Shown: positions 7,454 to 14,758 of the stretch, one piece after another | Layout of the letters: each line of letters opens with the position of its first letter | Numbering within the stretch: position 1 is the first letter of the stretch | DNA from: DYEP01 sp040755615 | GTDB lineage: Bacteria; Bacillota; Sulfobacillia; DUSP01; DYEP01 | Direction: 5' to 3' | NCBI GenBank assembly: GCA_040755615.1 | Contig: JBFMAL010000010.1 | Location: forward strand, 1-64,000 | Length of the DNA stretch: 64,000 nucleotides | Notes under the pieces: model-generated | What the model was told of the DNA's origin: nothing | The model's input: the letters and a program-made list of their open reading frames with translations, nothing else | Database searches by the model: none | Program-made: the position numbers and the translations under genes

Positions 7454-8916
7454 TGAGAAACGAGGGCAAATTCCGGATACTCTCCCAGCCCGAAGTGGAA
7501 CGCATACACGAAGAAGCGCTCCGTGTGCTGGAGAGGACAGGCGTGTACTTTGACTGTGATGAAGCGCTGGACGTGCTGGAAGCCGCGGGCGCCAGCGTGA
7601 ACCGGGCGACCAGCGTGGTTCGATTCCCGAGGCAGCTCGTGATGGATGCGATAAAACTTGCGCCTTCCGAGATTCAACTACATGACAGGGAAGGTAACCC
7701 TTCTGTGTTGCTTGGAGGAGATCGGGTCCACTTCGATCCCGGGTCCTCCGGTGTCCGGTTCATGGAATCGGACGGAGTCACCGTGAGGGAGTCAAGAGCG
7801 GAAGACCTAAAGAAGATCGTACAGGTGACGGACGCATTACCCCACATAGAGCTGCAGTCCACGGCGGTTGTGGCCAACGATGTTCCCAAGGAAATCGCCG
7901 ACTCTTACAGGCTCTACATCGTCCTTTCGCATTCGAAAAAGCCTATCATCACAGGGGCATTCAGTGTGGACGGACTGTTCGATATGAAGGAGCTCCTGTC
8001 CGCGGTGGCGGGAGGCGATGAAGCGCTAGCCAAAAAGCCCAGGGCCGTATTTGATATCTGCCCCTCACCGCCGCTGAAATGGACGCACATCAGCGCGCGC
8101 AATATCATGGACTGCGCAAAGCTCGGGCTGCCGATGGAGTTTGTATCTATGCCTATGCCCGGCGCCGCATCTCCCGCAACCATCGCCGGGTCAGTGGTGA
8201 TTCACACGGCGGAAACCCTTAGCGGTACCACGCTCGCGCAACTGGTGAAGCCCGGCGCAGCGGTCGTCTGGGGTGGAGCCCCCGTGGTGTTTGATATGCG
8301 CTCGGGTACCACCCCCATGAGCGCGGTGGAAGCGACGATGATCGGTTGCGCCAGCACCCAGATGGGGAAATTCTACGGCCTACCCACGCACACATATACC
8401 TGCCTGTCTGACTCCAAGTGCAACGATGCGCAGGCGGGTCTTGAGACGGCAATGGGTGCGGTGATGGGGGCACTTGCAGGTATAAACGTGATATCAGGCC
8501 CCGGCATGCTGGACTTTGTAGGTACCATGAGCCTTGAGAAGCTGGTGATAGACAACGAGATATGTGGTTTGATACTGAGGCTCCTCCGGGGTATCGACGT
8601 GACCGACGATACACTTGCAACAGATCTCATCGTGGAGCTGGGACCCGGCGGAGATTACCTGAACACAAAACACACGCGGCAATGGTTTAAGAAAGAAGTG
8701 TATATACCGGGTCCTGCCATCGACCGCAAAGACCGGAAGACTTGGGAGGCGCAGGGCTTTACCACATCCGAGCAAAGAGCGAGAAAAGTGGTCGCGGAGA
8801 TTCTGAAGCAGAAGGAATTGGAAGGCCCGTGTGACGCAAAGCTTTTGCTGGATGAAGCGATGAAGGCAGTGAAAAAGAGAGCAGGCGCGGATAATCTGCC
8901 CCTTGGCCCAAAGTAG
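7453..8916 (+). CDS. Non-pyrrolysine MttB-superfamily methyltransferase 2
   Basis: This 487-residue MttB-superfamily protein is clearly homologous to the one at 892 but well diverged, so it may act on a different quaternary or tertiary amine. Family segments include SQPEVERIHEEALRVL at the N-terminus, MPMPGAASPATIAG, SDSKCNDAQAG and GPGGDYLNTKHTRQWF. There is no internal amber codon, so it is again the non-pyrrolysine type. It overlaps the upstream corrinoid gene by one base and is followed 10 bases later by a canonical pterin methyltransferase. The complete set can transfer methyl groups from amine to corrinoid to tetrahydrofolate, feeding a methyl branch such as the Wood-Ljungdahl pathway (inference). 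Confidence 0.9.
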   Translation: MRNEGKFRILSQPEVERIHEEALRVLERTGVYFDCDEALDVLEAAGASVNRATSVVRFPRQLVMDAIKLAPSEIQLHDREGNPSVLLGGDRVHFDPGSSGVRFMESDGVTVRESRAEDLKKIVQVTDALPHIELQSTAVVANDVPKEIADSYRLYIVLSHSKKPIITGAFSVDGLFDMKELLSAVAGGDEALAKKPRAVFDICPSPPLKWTHISARNIMDCAKLGLPMEFVSMPMPGAASPATIAGSVVIHTAETLSGTTLAQLVKPGAAVVWGGAPVVFDMRSGTTPMSAVEATMIGCASTQMGKFYGLPTHTYTCLSDSKCNDAQAGLETAMGAVMGALAGINVISGPGMLDFVGTMSLEKLVIDNEICGLILRLLRGIDVTDDTLATDLIVELGPGGDYLNTKHTRQWFKKEVYIPGPAIDRKDRKTWEAQGFTTSEQRARKVVAEILKQKELEGPCDAKLLLDEAMKAVKKRAGADNLPLGPK

Positions 8917-8926
8917 GAGGTAGGAC

Positions 8927-9730
8927 ATGTTTATTGTCGGTGAAAAGATCAACACAAGCAGAAAGAAGATCAACCAGGCGGTTGTAGCGAGAGACGCCGA
9001 TTACATTTTGAAAGTCGCCGGCGAACAGTTGGACGCCGGAGCCGACATGATAGACGTCAATGCCGGGACTCTGGTAGACGGCGAACCTGACGCGCTGAGA
9101 TGGCTTGTCCAGATCATCCAGGAGAGGTTTGACGTACCTCTCTGCATAGACAGCCCGAACTCCGCAGCGCTTCTTGCGGCCCTGTCCGTGCATAAGGGGA
9201 GGGCCATGGTCAACTCGGTCACCATGGAAAAGGAACGCATGAGCGCGATCCTTCCAGTTGTCCTTCGCTTCGGATGCAAGGTCGTGGCGTTATGCATGGA
9301 TGATAACGGCATCCCCGACACTGCCCAACAAAGGCTTGATATCGCCAGGCGGCTGGTGGCCCGCCTTGAGAGCGAGGGCATAAACAGAGAGGATATCTAC
9401 CTTGACCCCCTCGTCCGGCCTATCAGCACTGGCGATAACTTCGGCATGGCCGTGCTTGATACACTAAGAGGCATCAGCGCAGAACTTCCCGGGGTCCACA
9501 CTATCTGTGGTCTATCAAATGTGTCGTACGGTCTTCCCGAGCGGGCGCTGCTCAACAGGACATTCCTCGCAATGTGCATTGCGTCAGGACTTGATTCCGC
9601 CATTTTGGATCCCAACGACAATCGGCTGATGGCGTGCTTGCACTCGGCGTGGGCGCTTGCTGGCAGGGACAAGTTCTGCAGGAAATATCTGAAAGCGCAC
9701 CGGGCAGGAAAACTCAGCGCGGATGTCTAA
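8927..9730 (+). CDS. Methyltetrahydrofolate:corrinoid methyltransferase (MtgA/AcsE-like)
   Basis: This 267-residue single-domain pterin-binding methyltransferase has all the residues expected from the Moorella AcsE family: DVNAG at 43-47, Asp75, Asn96 in NSVTMEKER, Asp160 in YLDP, and Asn198 in GLSNVSYGLP. It should move methyl groups between the corrinoid carriers and tetrahydrofolate. It is probably the working pterin enzyme for both methyltransferase sets, because the paralogue at 3040 has lost two of these asparagines. The ATG follows GTAGGAGGTAGG. Confidence 0.9.
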   Translation: MFIVGEKINTSRKKINQAVVARDADYILKVAGEQLDAGADMIDVNAGTLVDGEPDALRWLVQIIQERFDVPLCIDSPNSAALLAALSVHKGRAMVNSVTMEKERMSAILPVVLRFGCKVVALCMDDNGIPDTAQQRLDIARRLVARLESEGINREDIYLDPLVRPISTGDNFGMAVLDTLRGISAELPGVHTICGLSNVSYGLPERALLNRTFLAMCIASGLDSAILDPNDNRLMACLHSAWALAGRDKFCRKYLKAHRAGKLSADV

Positions 9731-9848
9731 CTATAAACACCCGTGAGTTGAACTTTATAGGGGAGGTGGTAGCACCGGCCTTTAAGAAGTTTTCTCCCGA
9801 CAGATCATGGGCTCCTGAAAAAGAACGTTTTCAAGGAGGTAATCTCGG

Positions 9849-11408
9849 GTGGAACAAAACTTCGGCGCATTGTCGCTGCTGCCTCCCCTTATAGCCATCG
9901 GTCTGGCTATCTGGACGAAGCAGGTCATTCTTTCGTTGTTCATCGGTGTGGCGGTAGGTACATTCGTCTTCAACGGCTACGCGGTGCTCCCCGCTTTTTT
10001 TGACCTGATTGAGCGCATTGTGGCACAGATGACGGATGATTGGCAGGCAAGAGTCCTAATCTTTACATGTCTTCTTGGCGGTATCGTGGGCCTGGTCCAG
10101 AAATCAGGCGGTTTTCGTTCCTTCGGCGAATGGGCCGGAAAGCGCGTGAAGACCAGAAAGGGAGCGCAGATCCTTACGTGGCTGGCTGGCGTGGTCATTT
10201 TCTTTGACGACTACTTCAACACCCTCACGGTCGGCTCCGTCATGAGGCCCCTCACCGACAGGTACAGAGTATCCCGTGAGAAACTGGCATACATCGTAGA
10301 CTCCACCGCAGCACCCGTCTGCGTCCTGATCCCGATCTCGACCTGGGTCGCTTACATTGTATCCCTCATTGCAGCGGAGTTTACCAATGCGGGAATTGAA
10401 ACAAGTCCGTTCCTCGCCTACATCACGTCCATTCCTTACAACCTCTACGCGCTCGCTGCTGTGGCCATGGTAGTCATGATCGCTGCGACGGACCTCGAGT
10501 TCGGCCCCATGGCCAAAGCGGAAAAGCGGGCCATGCTTACAGGCGATGTATCAAGACCTGGAGTGACGGAAGTCCCCGGTCAGGATATCGCGTTGCTTAA
10601 GCCGGCTGAGAAGGGTTCCGCGTCTGACATGTTTCTTCCCATTATCACCCTGGTAGCCGTGACGATCATCGGCATTCTCTACACCGGCGGGTTCTTTGAG
10701 GGCGCAAGCTTCCAGGAGGCTGTTGGCGATGCAGATTCTGCTACGGCGCTCCTTTATGCGACCCTTCTGGCCAACGTTGTCGCAGTGGTATGGTATGCGA
10801 TACGGAGGGTTGTGCCCATCATGGAATCCATGGAAGCCGTCGCTACCGGGATCAAGTCGATGGTGCCCGCGCTGTGCATCCTTATACTGGCATGGGCCAT
10901 CGGCGGTGTCAGCTCGGACCTCGGTACCGGGGCCTACGTTGCTGAGATAGTGGGCAGCACGCTTCCCGGGTGGTCCATACCGATCATCCTCTTCATCGTG
11001 GCCTGCTTCATCTCATTTTCGACCGGTACGTCCTGGGGTACCTTCGCCATCGTCATGCCTCTCGCAGTACCGATCGGGCTTCAGACACACGCGGATCTGC
11101 TGGTGGTGATCGGGGCGGTACTGGCGGGCGGAATCTTCGGGGACCACTGCTCGCCGATATCTGATACGACAGTTCTGTCGTCTACAGGTTCTGCGTGTAA
11201 CCATATCGACCACGTGACAACCCAGATACCATACGCGGTCGTTGCAGCTGCGTGCGCTGCTGTGGGCTTCCTCGTGGCGGGTCTTGTACCCAACGCCATA
11301 CTGGCGGTAGTCGTCACTCTCGGGCTCCTCTTTGCGGTCGCATGGTATCTCCACAGGCGCGGCGAGGTATTGCCTGAGATAAAGGCAAAGAAGGCCGCCA
11401 CTCACTGA
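9849..11408 (+). CDS. NhaC-family Na+/H+ antiporter-like transporter
   Basis: This 519-residue polytopic membrane protein of the NhaC family has about a dozen hydrophobic segments and the signatures FDDYFNTL, GTSWGTFA and GDHCSPISDTTVLSS. Members exchange Na+ and H+, and some relatives in amino-acid catabolic clusters are thought to carry amino acids or amines. Lying between the demethylation/KamA genes and the ornithine pathway, it could import the substrate, but sequence alone does not show this. The start is GTG at 9849 behind AAGGAGG. The 118-base gap upstream contains no recognised element. Confidence 0.85.
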   Translation: MEQNFGALSLLPPLIAIGLAIWTKQVILSLFIGVAVGTFVFNGYAVLPAFFDLIERIVAQMTDDWQARVLIFTCLLGGIVGLVQKSGGFRSFGEWAGKRVKTRKGAQILTWLAGVVIFFDDYFNTLTVGSVMRPLTDRYRVSREKLAYIVDSTAAPVCVLIPISTWVAYIVSLIAAEFTNAGIETSPFLAYITSIPYNLYALAAVAMVVMIAATDLEFGPMAKAEKRAMLTGDVSRPGVTEVPGQDIALLKPAEKGSASDMFLPIITLVAVTIIGILYTGGFFEGASFQEAVGDADSATALLYATLLANVVAVVWYAIRRVVPIMESMEAVATGIKSMVPALCILILAWAIGGVSSDLGTGAYVAEIVGSTLPGWSIPIILFIVACFISFSTGTSWGTFAIVMPLAVPIGLQTHADLLVVIGAVLAGGIFGDHCSPISDTTVLSSTGSACNHIDHVTTQIPYAVVAAACAAVGFLVAGLVPNAILAVVVTLGLLFAVAWYLHRRGEVLPEIKAKKAATH

Positions 11409-11440
11409 GTGTCAGTATAGTATAGGGCTGTCTCTAAACG

Positions 11441-11484
11441 AGGGCGGAAATACCCAACAGGGTTTTCTGCCCTTTAAATGTTTC
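11441..11484 (+). terminator. Probable terminator after the antiporter gene
   Basis: AGGGCGGAAA (11441-11450) pairs with TTTCTGCCCT (11464-11473) over 10 base pairs with one G-U pair. It is followed by the weak tract TTAAATGTTTC. It separates the methyltransferase/antiporter unit from the ornithine operon. Confidence 0.5.
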
Positions 11485-11538
11485 GGGGCCATTTGGACAA
11501 CACTAGTTTTTAAGAGAAGTCGGATGGAAAAGAAGGAC

Positions 11539-11560
11539 ATTTATGCATCAATGTATAAAT
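11539..11560. promoter_or_regulatory. Palindromic operator candidate upstream of ornithine operon
   Basis: ATTTATGCAT-CA-ATGTATAAAT is a 10-2-10 inverted repeat with a single mismatch pair, centred 45 bases before the ord start. Size and AT content suit a dimeric repressor. An arginine/ornithine-responsive regulator is an obvious guess, but the sequence is not a clean ARG box. Confidence 0.45.
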
Positions 11561-11594
11561 GCTAGTAAGAGGACAATGAGGGGAGGGAACCCGC

Positions 11595-12632
11595 ATGCCG
11601 AGAGAAATCCGGGTTGGGTTCTGGGGTATCGGGGCCATGGGCAAAGGTATGGTCCGGTGTGTGAGCCGAAAACCCGGCATGAGAATAGTCAGCGCTATTG
11701 TGCCCGCGGGCCACGGTGAGGGCGCCGACCTCGGCCGATTGGCAGGCTTGCCTGAGGATATGGGCGTCACCTGTATGGCGGATGTAGGACGGGCGCTCGA
11801 CGAGGGAAAACCGGACGTGGTGCTTCACGCCACCGCATCCTTTGTAAGAGAGGTATACCCTCAGATCACCGAACTGCTGAAGCGCGGCATCAACGTCATC
11901 TCCATCGCGGAAGAAATGTCGTTCCCGTATATCCGGGAACCCGAGCTTGCCAGGAGCCTGGATGAACTGGCGAAGCAAAACGGCGCCACGGTCCTGGGTA
12001 CCGGAATCAACCCGGGATTCGTGCTGGACACGCTCATTATCGCCCTGACCGGCATCTGTCAGGATGTAAGAATGATCAAAGCGGCGAGGATAAACGACCT
12101 GTCGCCTTTTGGGCCCACGGTCATGAAGACTCAGGGCGTGGGCACCACGCCCGAGGAGTTTGAACGCGGTCTCGAGGATGGGAGTATCGTGGGGCATGTG
12201 GGGTTTCCGGAGAGCATCTCGCTGATCGCCAGGGCGGTCGGATGGGAAATAGATGAGATACGGCAGAGCCGGGAACCCATTATCTCAAAGACGTACAGGG
12301 AGACGCCTCACGCCCGTGTCGAGCCGGGCATGGTGGCAGGATGCAGGCATACTGCCATGGGGCTGAAGAAAGGCGAACCGCTGATAACACTCGAGCACCC
12401 ACAGCAGATTCTCCCTCACCTTGACGGTGTAGATACGGGCGACTACATACAAATCGAAGGTACACCCCCGGTGAACCTCACGATCAAGCCGGAGATTCCG
12501 GGAGGGACAGGCACTGTGGCCATAGCATGCAACATGATCCCTGTGGTGATCGATGCGCCGCCGGGGCTTGCTACGATGGCGGATCTGCCTGTCCCCAGAG
12601 CGATCCTAGGCCAGTGGAGGAAGGGGGACTGA
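11595..12632 (+). CDS. ord: 2,4-diaminopentanoate dehydrogenase
   Basis: This 345-residue enzyme has an N-terminal dinucleotide-binding fold (GFWGIGAMGKGMVR) and the GTGINPGFVLDTLI segment typical of Ord. It oxidatively deaminates 2,4-diaminopentanoate to 2-amino-4-oxopentanoate using NAD(P)+, the third step of oxidative ornithine fermentation. It is the first gene of a seven-gene run in the order known from Clostridium sticklandii (ord-ortA-ortB-oraS-oraE-glmL-like-orr), which makes the call firm. The ATG follows GGGGAGGGAACCCGC. Confidence 0.94.
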   Translation: MPREIRVGFWGIGAMGKGMVRCVSRKPGMRIVSAIVPAGHGEGADLGRLAGLPEDMGVTCMADVGRALDEGKPDVVLHATASFVREVYPQITELLKRGINVISIAEEMSFPYIREPELARSLDELAKQNGATVLGTGINPGFVLDTLIIALTGICQDVRMIKAARINDLSPFGPTVMKTQGVGTTPEEFERGLEDGSIVGHVGFPESISLIARAVGWEIDEIRQSREPIISKTYRETPHARVEPGMVAGCRHTAMGLKKGEPLITLEHPQQILPHLDGVDTGDYIQIEGTPPVNLTIKPEIPGGTGTVAIACNMIPVVIDAPPGLATMADLPVPRAILGQWRKGD

Positions 12633-12637
12633 TATTG

Positions 12638-12952
12638 ATGCCGGAAAAAGGCGCGTGGGTTGAAGTCTATAACATAGTTCTCCCAGCCGGATCGCGGGCG
12701 CCTCAGGTACCCCGGGACACGCAGGATGTACCTCTTGAGATGAGGGTGAGAGGCTTTCTTCTTGCCGAGGCAGAGCTAGGCAAAGAGTGTACAATCAGAA
12801 CGCTTTCAGGCAGACAGGTCAAGGGGATTTTAGTGAACGATTCACCGCGGCACGTGCACGATTTCGGTGAACCGGTTCGGGAGCTCCTTGAAATAGGACC
12901 CGAGGTCAGACGCATGCTCTGGCCCTCGTTATGGGGTGGCAGCGATGAATAA
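12638..12952 (+). CDS. ortA: 2-amino-4-oxopentanoate thiolase, alpha subunit
   Basis: This 104-residue small subunit of the thiolase cleaves 2-amino-4-oxopentanoate with CoA into alanine and acetyl-CoA. Length, segments such as WVEVYNIVLPAGSRAPQVP and the position between ord and ortB match OrtA. The start is ATG at 12638 (or the adjacent TTG 12635), 5 bases after ord, behind GGAGGAAGGGGG. The end overlaps the start of ortB by 8 to 17 bases, as expected for coupled subunits. Confidence 0.93.
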   Translation: MPEKGAWVEVYNIVLPAGSRAPQVPRDTQDVPLEMRVRGFLLAEAELGKECTIRTLSGRQVKGILVNDSPRHVHDFGEPVRELLEIGPEVRRMLWPSLWGGSDE

Positions 12953-14363
12953 GAGCTACGAAGCGGTCATGAGCAGAAAGAACAAGATTATGATCGACGC
13001 CGTGGGGCTTGACTACACGCAGTTTGAGCGCGGGCCATTAGCATTTGATTACGAGGGTATGATGCGCTCAGCGGGCTATTCGATAGAGCGAGTAAAGCAG
13101 ATCCAGGCGGAGACCTCCGTGGGAGACACCCCTTTGATCGAACTGCGCAACCTGGAAACGCTAGTGCGCAGGATGGCGCCGCCGGGCAAAGGCGCGAGAA
13201 TACTGGTAAAGGACGAAGCCGCAAACCCCTCGGGGAGTTTCAAGGAGAGGCGCGCGGCGCTGTCGGTGTACCAGGCTGCAAAGCAAGGATACAAGGGCGT
13301 GATAGCTGCCACCAGCGGCAACTACGGCGCGGCAGTGGCCTCCCAGGCGGCCATGAGGGGCCTCAAATGTATAGTAGTCCAGGAAGTGTATGATAGCCGC
13401 GGCCTCGGACAGCCCGAGATTCTGGAGAAGGGCAGGCGATGCGAGGCGTACGGGGCTGAGGTACTGCAGCTCAGTGTGGGGCCTGAGCTGTTCTATGTAT
13501 TCCTGCTCTTGCTTGAGGAAACGGGGTTCTTCAACGCGTCGCTGTACACGCCGTTTGCCATCGCGGGCGTGGAGACGCTGGGGTACGAGGTGGGCAGGCA
13601 GGTGATGGAGCGCTACGGCAGGCAGCCCGATGCGGTGCTCATCACCCACGCGGGAGGCGGCAACGTCACGGGCACCGCCAGGGGCCTATTACAAGCTGGT
13701 TGCGATCGCACCAAGGTGGTGGGCGTTTCCGTGGACCTTTCGGGGCTTCACATGGCCTCTGACAGAGACTTTAACAGAAAATCGTTTACTACGGGTCACA
13801 CCGGTTTCGGCGTGCCATTTGCGACCTGGCCCGACAGGGCGGACGTGCCGAGAAACGCTGCCAGGCCCTTAAGGTATCTGGACCGGTACGTCACTGTTAC
13901 CCAGGGCGAGGTGTTCTATGTGACGGAGCTGCTGGCCCAGCTCGAGGGACTCGAGCGCGGGCCCGCAGGCAACACGTCCCTGGCCGCTGCGCTGTCCATT
14001 GCTGCGGAGATGGACGAGGACCAGATCCTGGTGGTGCAGGAAACAGAGTACACCGGCGCAGGGAAGCACCCGACTGCCCAGCTCACGTTCGCCCGGCAGA
14101 ACGGCATCACAGTACGGAGAGGCGACCCGGCGGAGAGCATACCGGGAGAACTCATCGTAATACCAGAGGGCCCGCATCAGGTGAAGGCAAAGGACATTGA
14201 CCTGAGCGCGCTTGCCCGCTCATACATAAGGAATGCGCTGGAACGATCGGGCGTCAGACAACCCGATGAATTTGAAATCGAGTTTCTTGCAAAAGAGGTC
14301 AAAAGAGATCGTGAGTTCGTAAAAGGCGTGATAGATGAGGTAACAGGAGGAAGGGAAAAGTGA
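12936..14363 (+). CDS. ortB: 2-amino-4-oxopentanoate thiolase, beta subunit (PLP)
   Basis: This large thiolase subunit of about 475 residues has a fold-type II PLP architecture like threonine synthase. The PLP lysine lies in NPSGSFKERRA and a phosphate-binding glycine loop in HAGGGNVTGTARG. With OrtA it forms alanine and acetyl-CoA from 2-amino-4-oxopentanoate. The start is GTG 12936 or ATG 12945, both inside the end of ortA. The stop overlaps the start of oraS (GTGA). Confidence 0.94.
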   Translation: MAAMNKSYEAVMSRKNKIMIDAVGLDYTQFERGPLAFDYEGMMRSAGYSIERVKQIQAETSVGDTPLIELRNLETLVRRMAPPGKGARILVKDEAANPSGSFKERRAALSVYQAAKQGYKGVIAATSGNYGAAVASQAAMRGLKCIVVQEVYDSRGLGQPEILEKGRRCEAYGAEVLQLSVGPELFYVFLLLLEETGFFNASLYTPFAIAGVETLGYEVGRQVMERYGRQPDAVLITHAGGGNVTGTARGLLQAGCDRTKVVGVSVDLSGLHMASDRDFNRKSFTTGHTGFGVPFATWPDRADVPRNAARPLRYLDRYVTVTQGEVFYVTELLAQLEGLERGPAGNTSLAAALSIAAEMDEDQILVVQETEYTGAGKHPTAQLTFARQNGITVRRGDPAESIPGELIVIPEGPHQVKAKDIDLSALARSYIRNALERSGVRQPDEFEIEFLAKEVKRDREFVKGVIDEVTGGREK

Positions 14364-14758
14364 TCCAACGACCTGACGACTTTGCGAAGCGGCGAGCCGC
14401 GCTTGCAGGTCTTACGGAGGAACAGCTCAAGGAGCGATTCTGGTCCGCTGCTTTTGAAGTGGTGGCTCCTTTAGTCGAACTCGCCCGGCAGCATACGTCT
14501 CCTTCCATCGAGCGCTCGGTACTTCTGCGGATGGGCTTTTCCAGTATTGAGGCGAAGACTATAGTAGAGCTGTGCGCCGAGAGAGGGCTGCTCGGCAAAG
14601 GGGCCGGGCATGTCGTGCTGAAATATGCGGAGGCCAGAGGGCTTTCCATCAGGGCAGCAGGCGAGGAGCTATGTTCGAAAAAGGGATGGGATACAGTGCA
14701 GGATCTGTTCCAGAAAGGGGGACTGGCGCTTGACACTCCACCCAAACAAGAAGATTGA
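14360..14758 (+). CDS. oraS: D-ornithine 4,5-aminomutase, small (S) subunit
   Basis: This 132-residue subunit of the adenosylcobalamin- and PLP-dependent aminomutase converts D-ornithine to 2,4-diaminopentanoate. It matches OraS in size and in segments such as RPDDFAKRRAALAGLTEEQL and ARQHTSPSIERSVLLRMGF. The start is GTG at 14360, overlapping the ortB stop. Its 3' end overlaps the inferred oraE start by 29 bases. Confidence 0.93.
   Translation: MIQRPDDFAKRRAALAGLTEEQLKERFWSAAFEVVAPLVELARQHTSPSIERSVLLRMGFSSIEAKTIVELCAERGLLGKGAGHVVLKYAEARGLSIRAAGEELCSKKGWDTVQDLFQKGGLALDTPPKQED

Noticed and set aside
892..8916. Pyrrolysine-containing MttB proteins
   Set aside because: Both frames are full length without any in-frame amber codon, and no pyl genes are in the window.
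9765..9800. T-box-like sequence (AGGTGGTAGCACCGG) before the antiporter gene
   Set aside because: The antiterminator core GGTGGNACCGCG is not matched, no specifier stem is visible, and there is no terminator in the leader.
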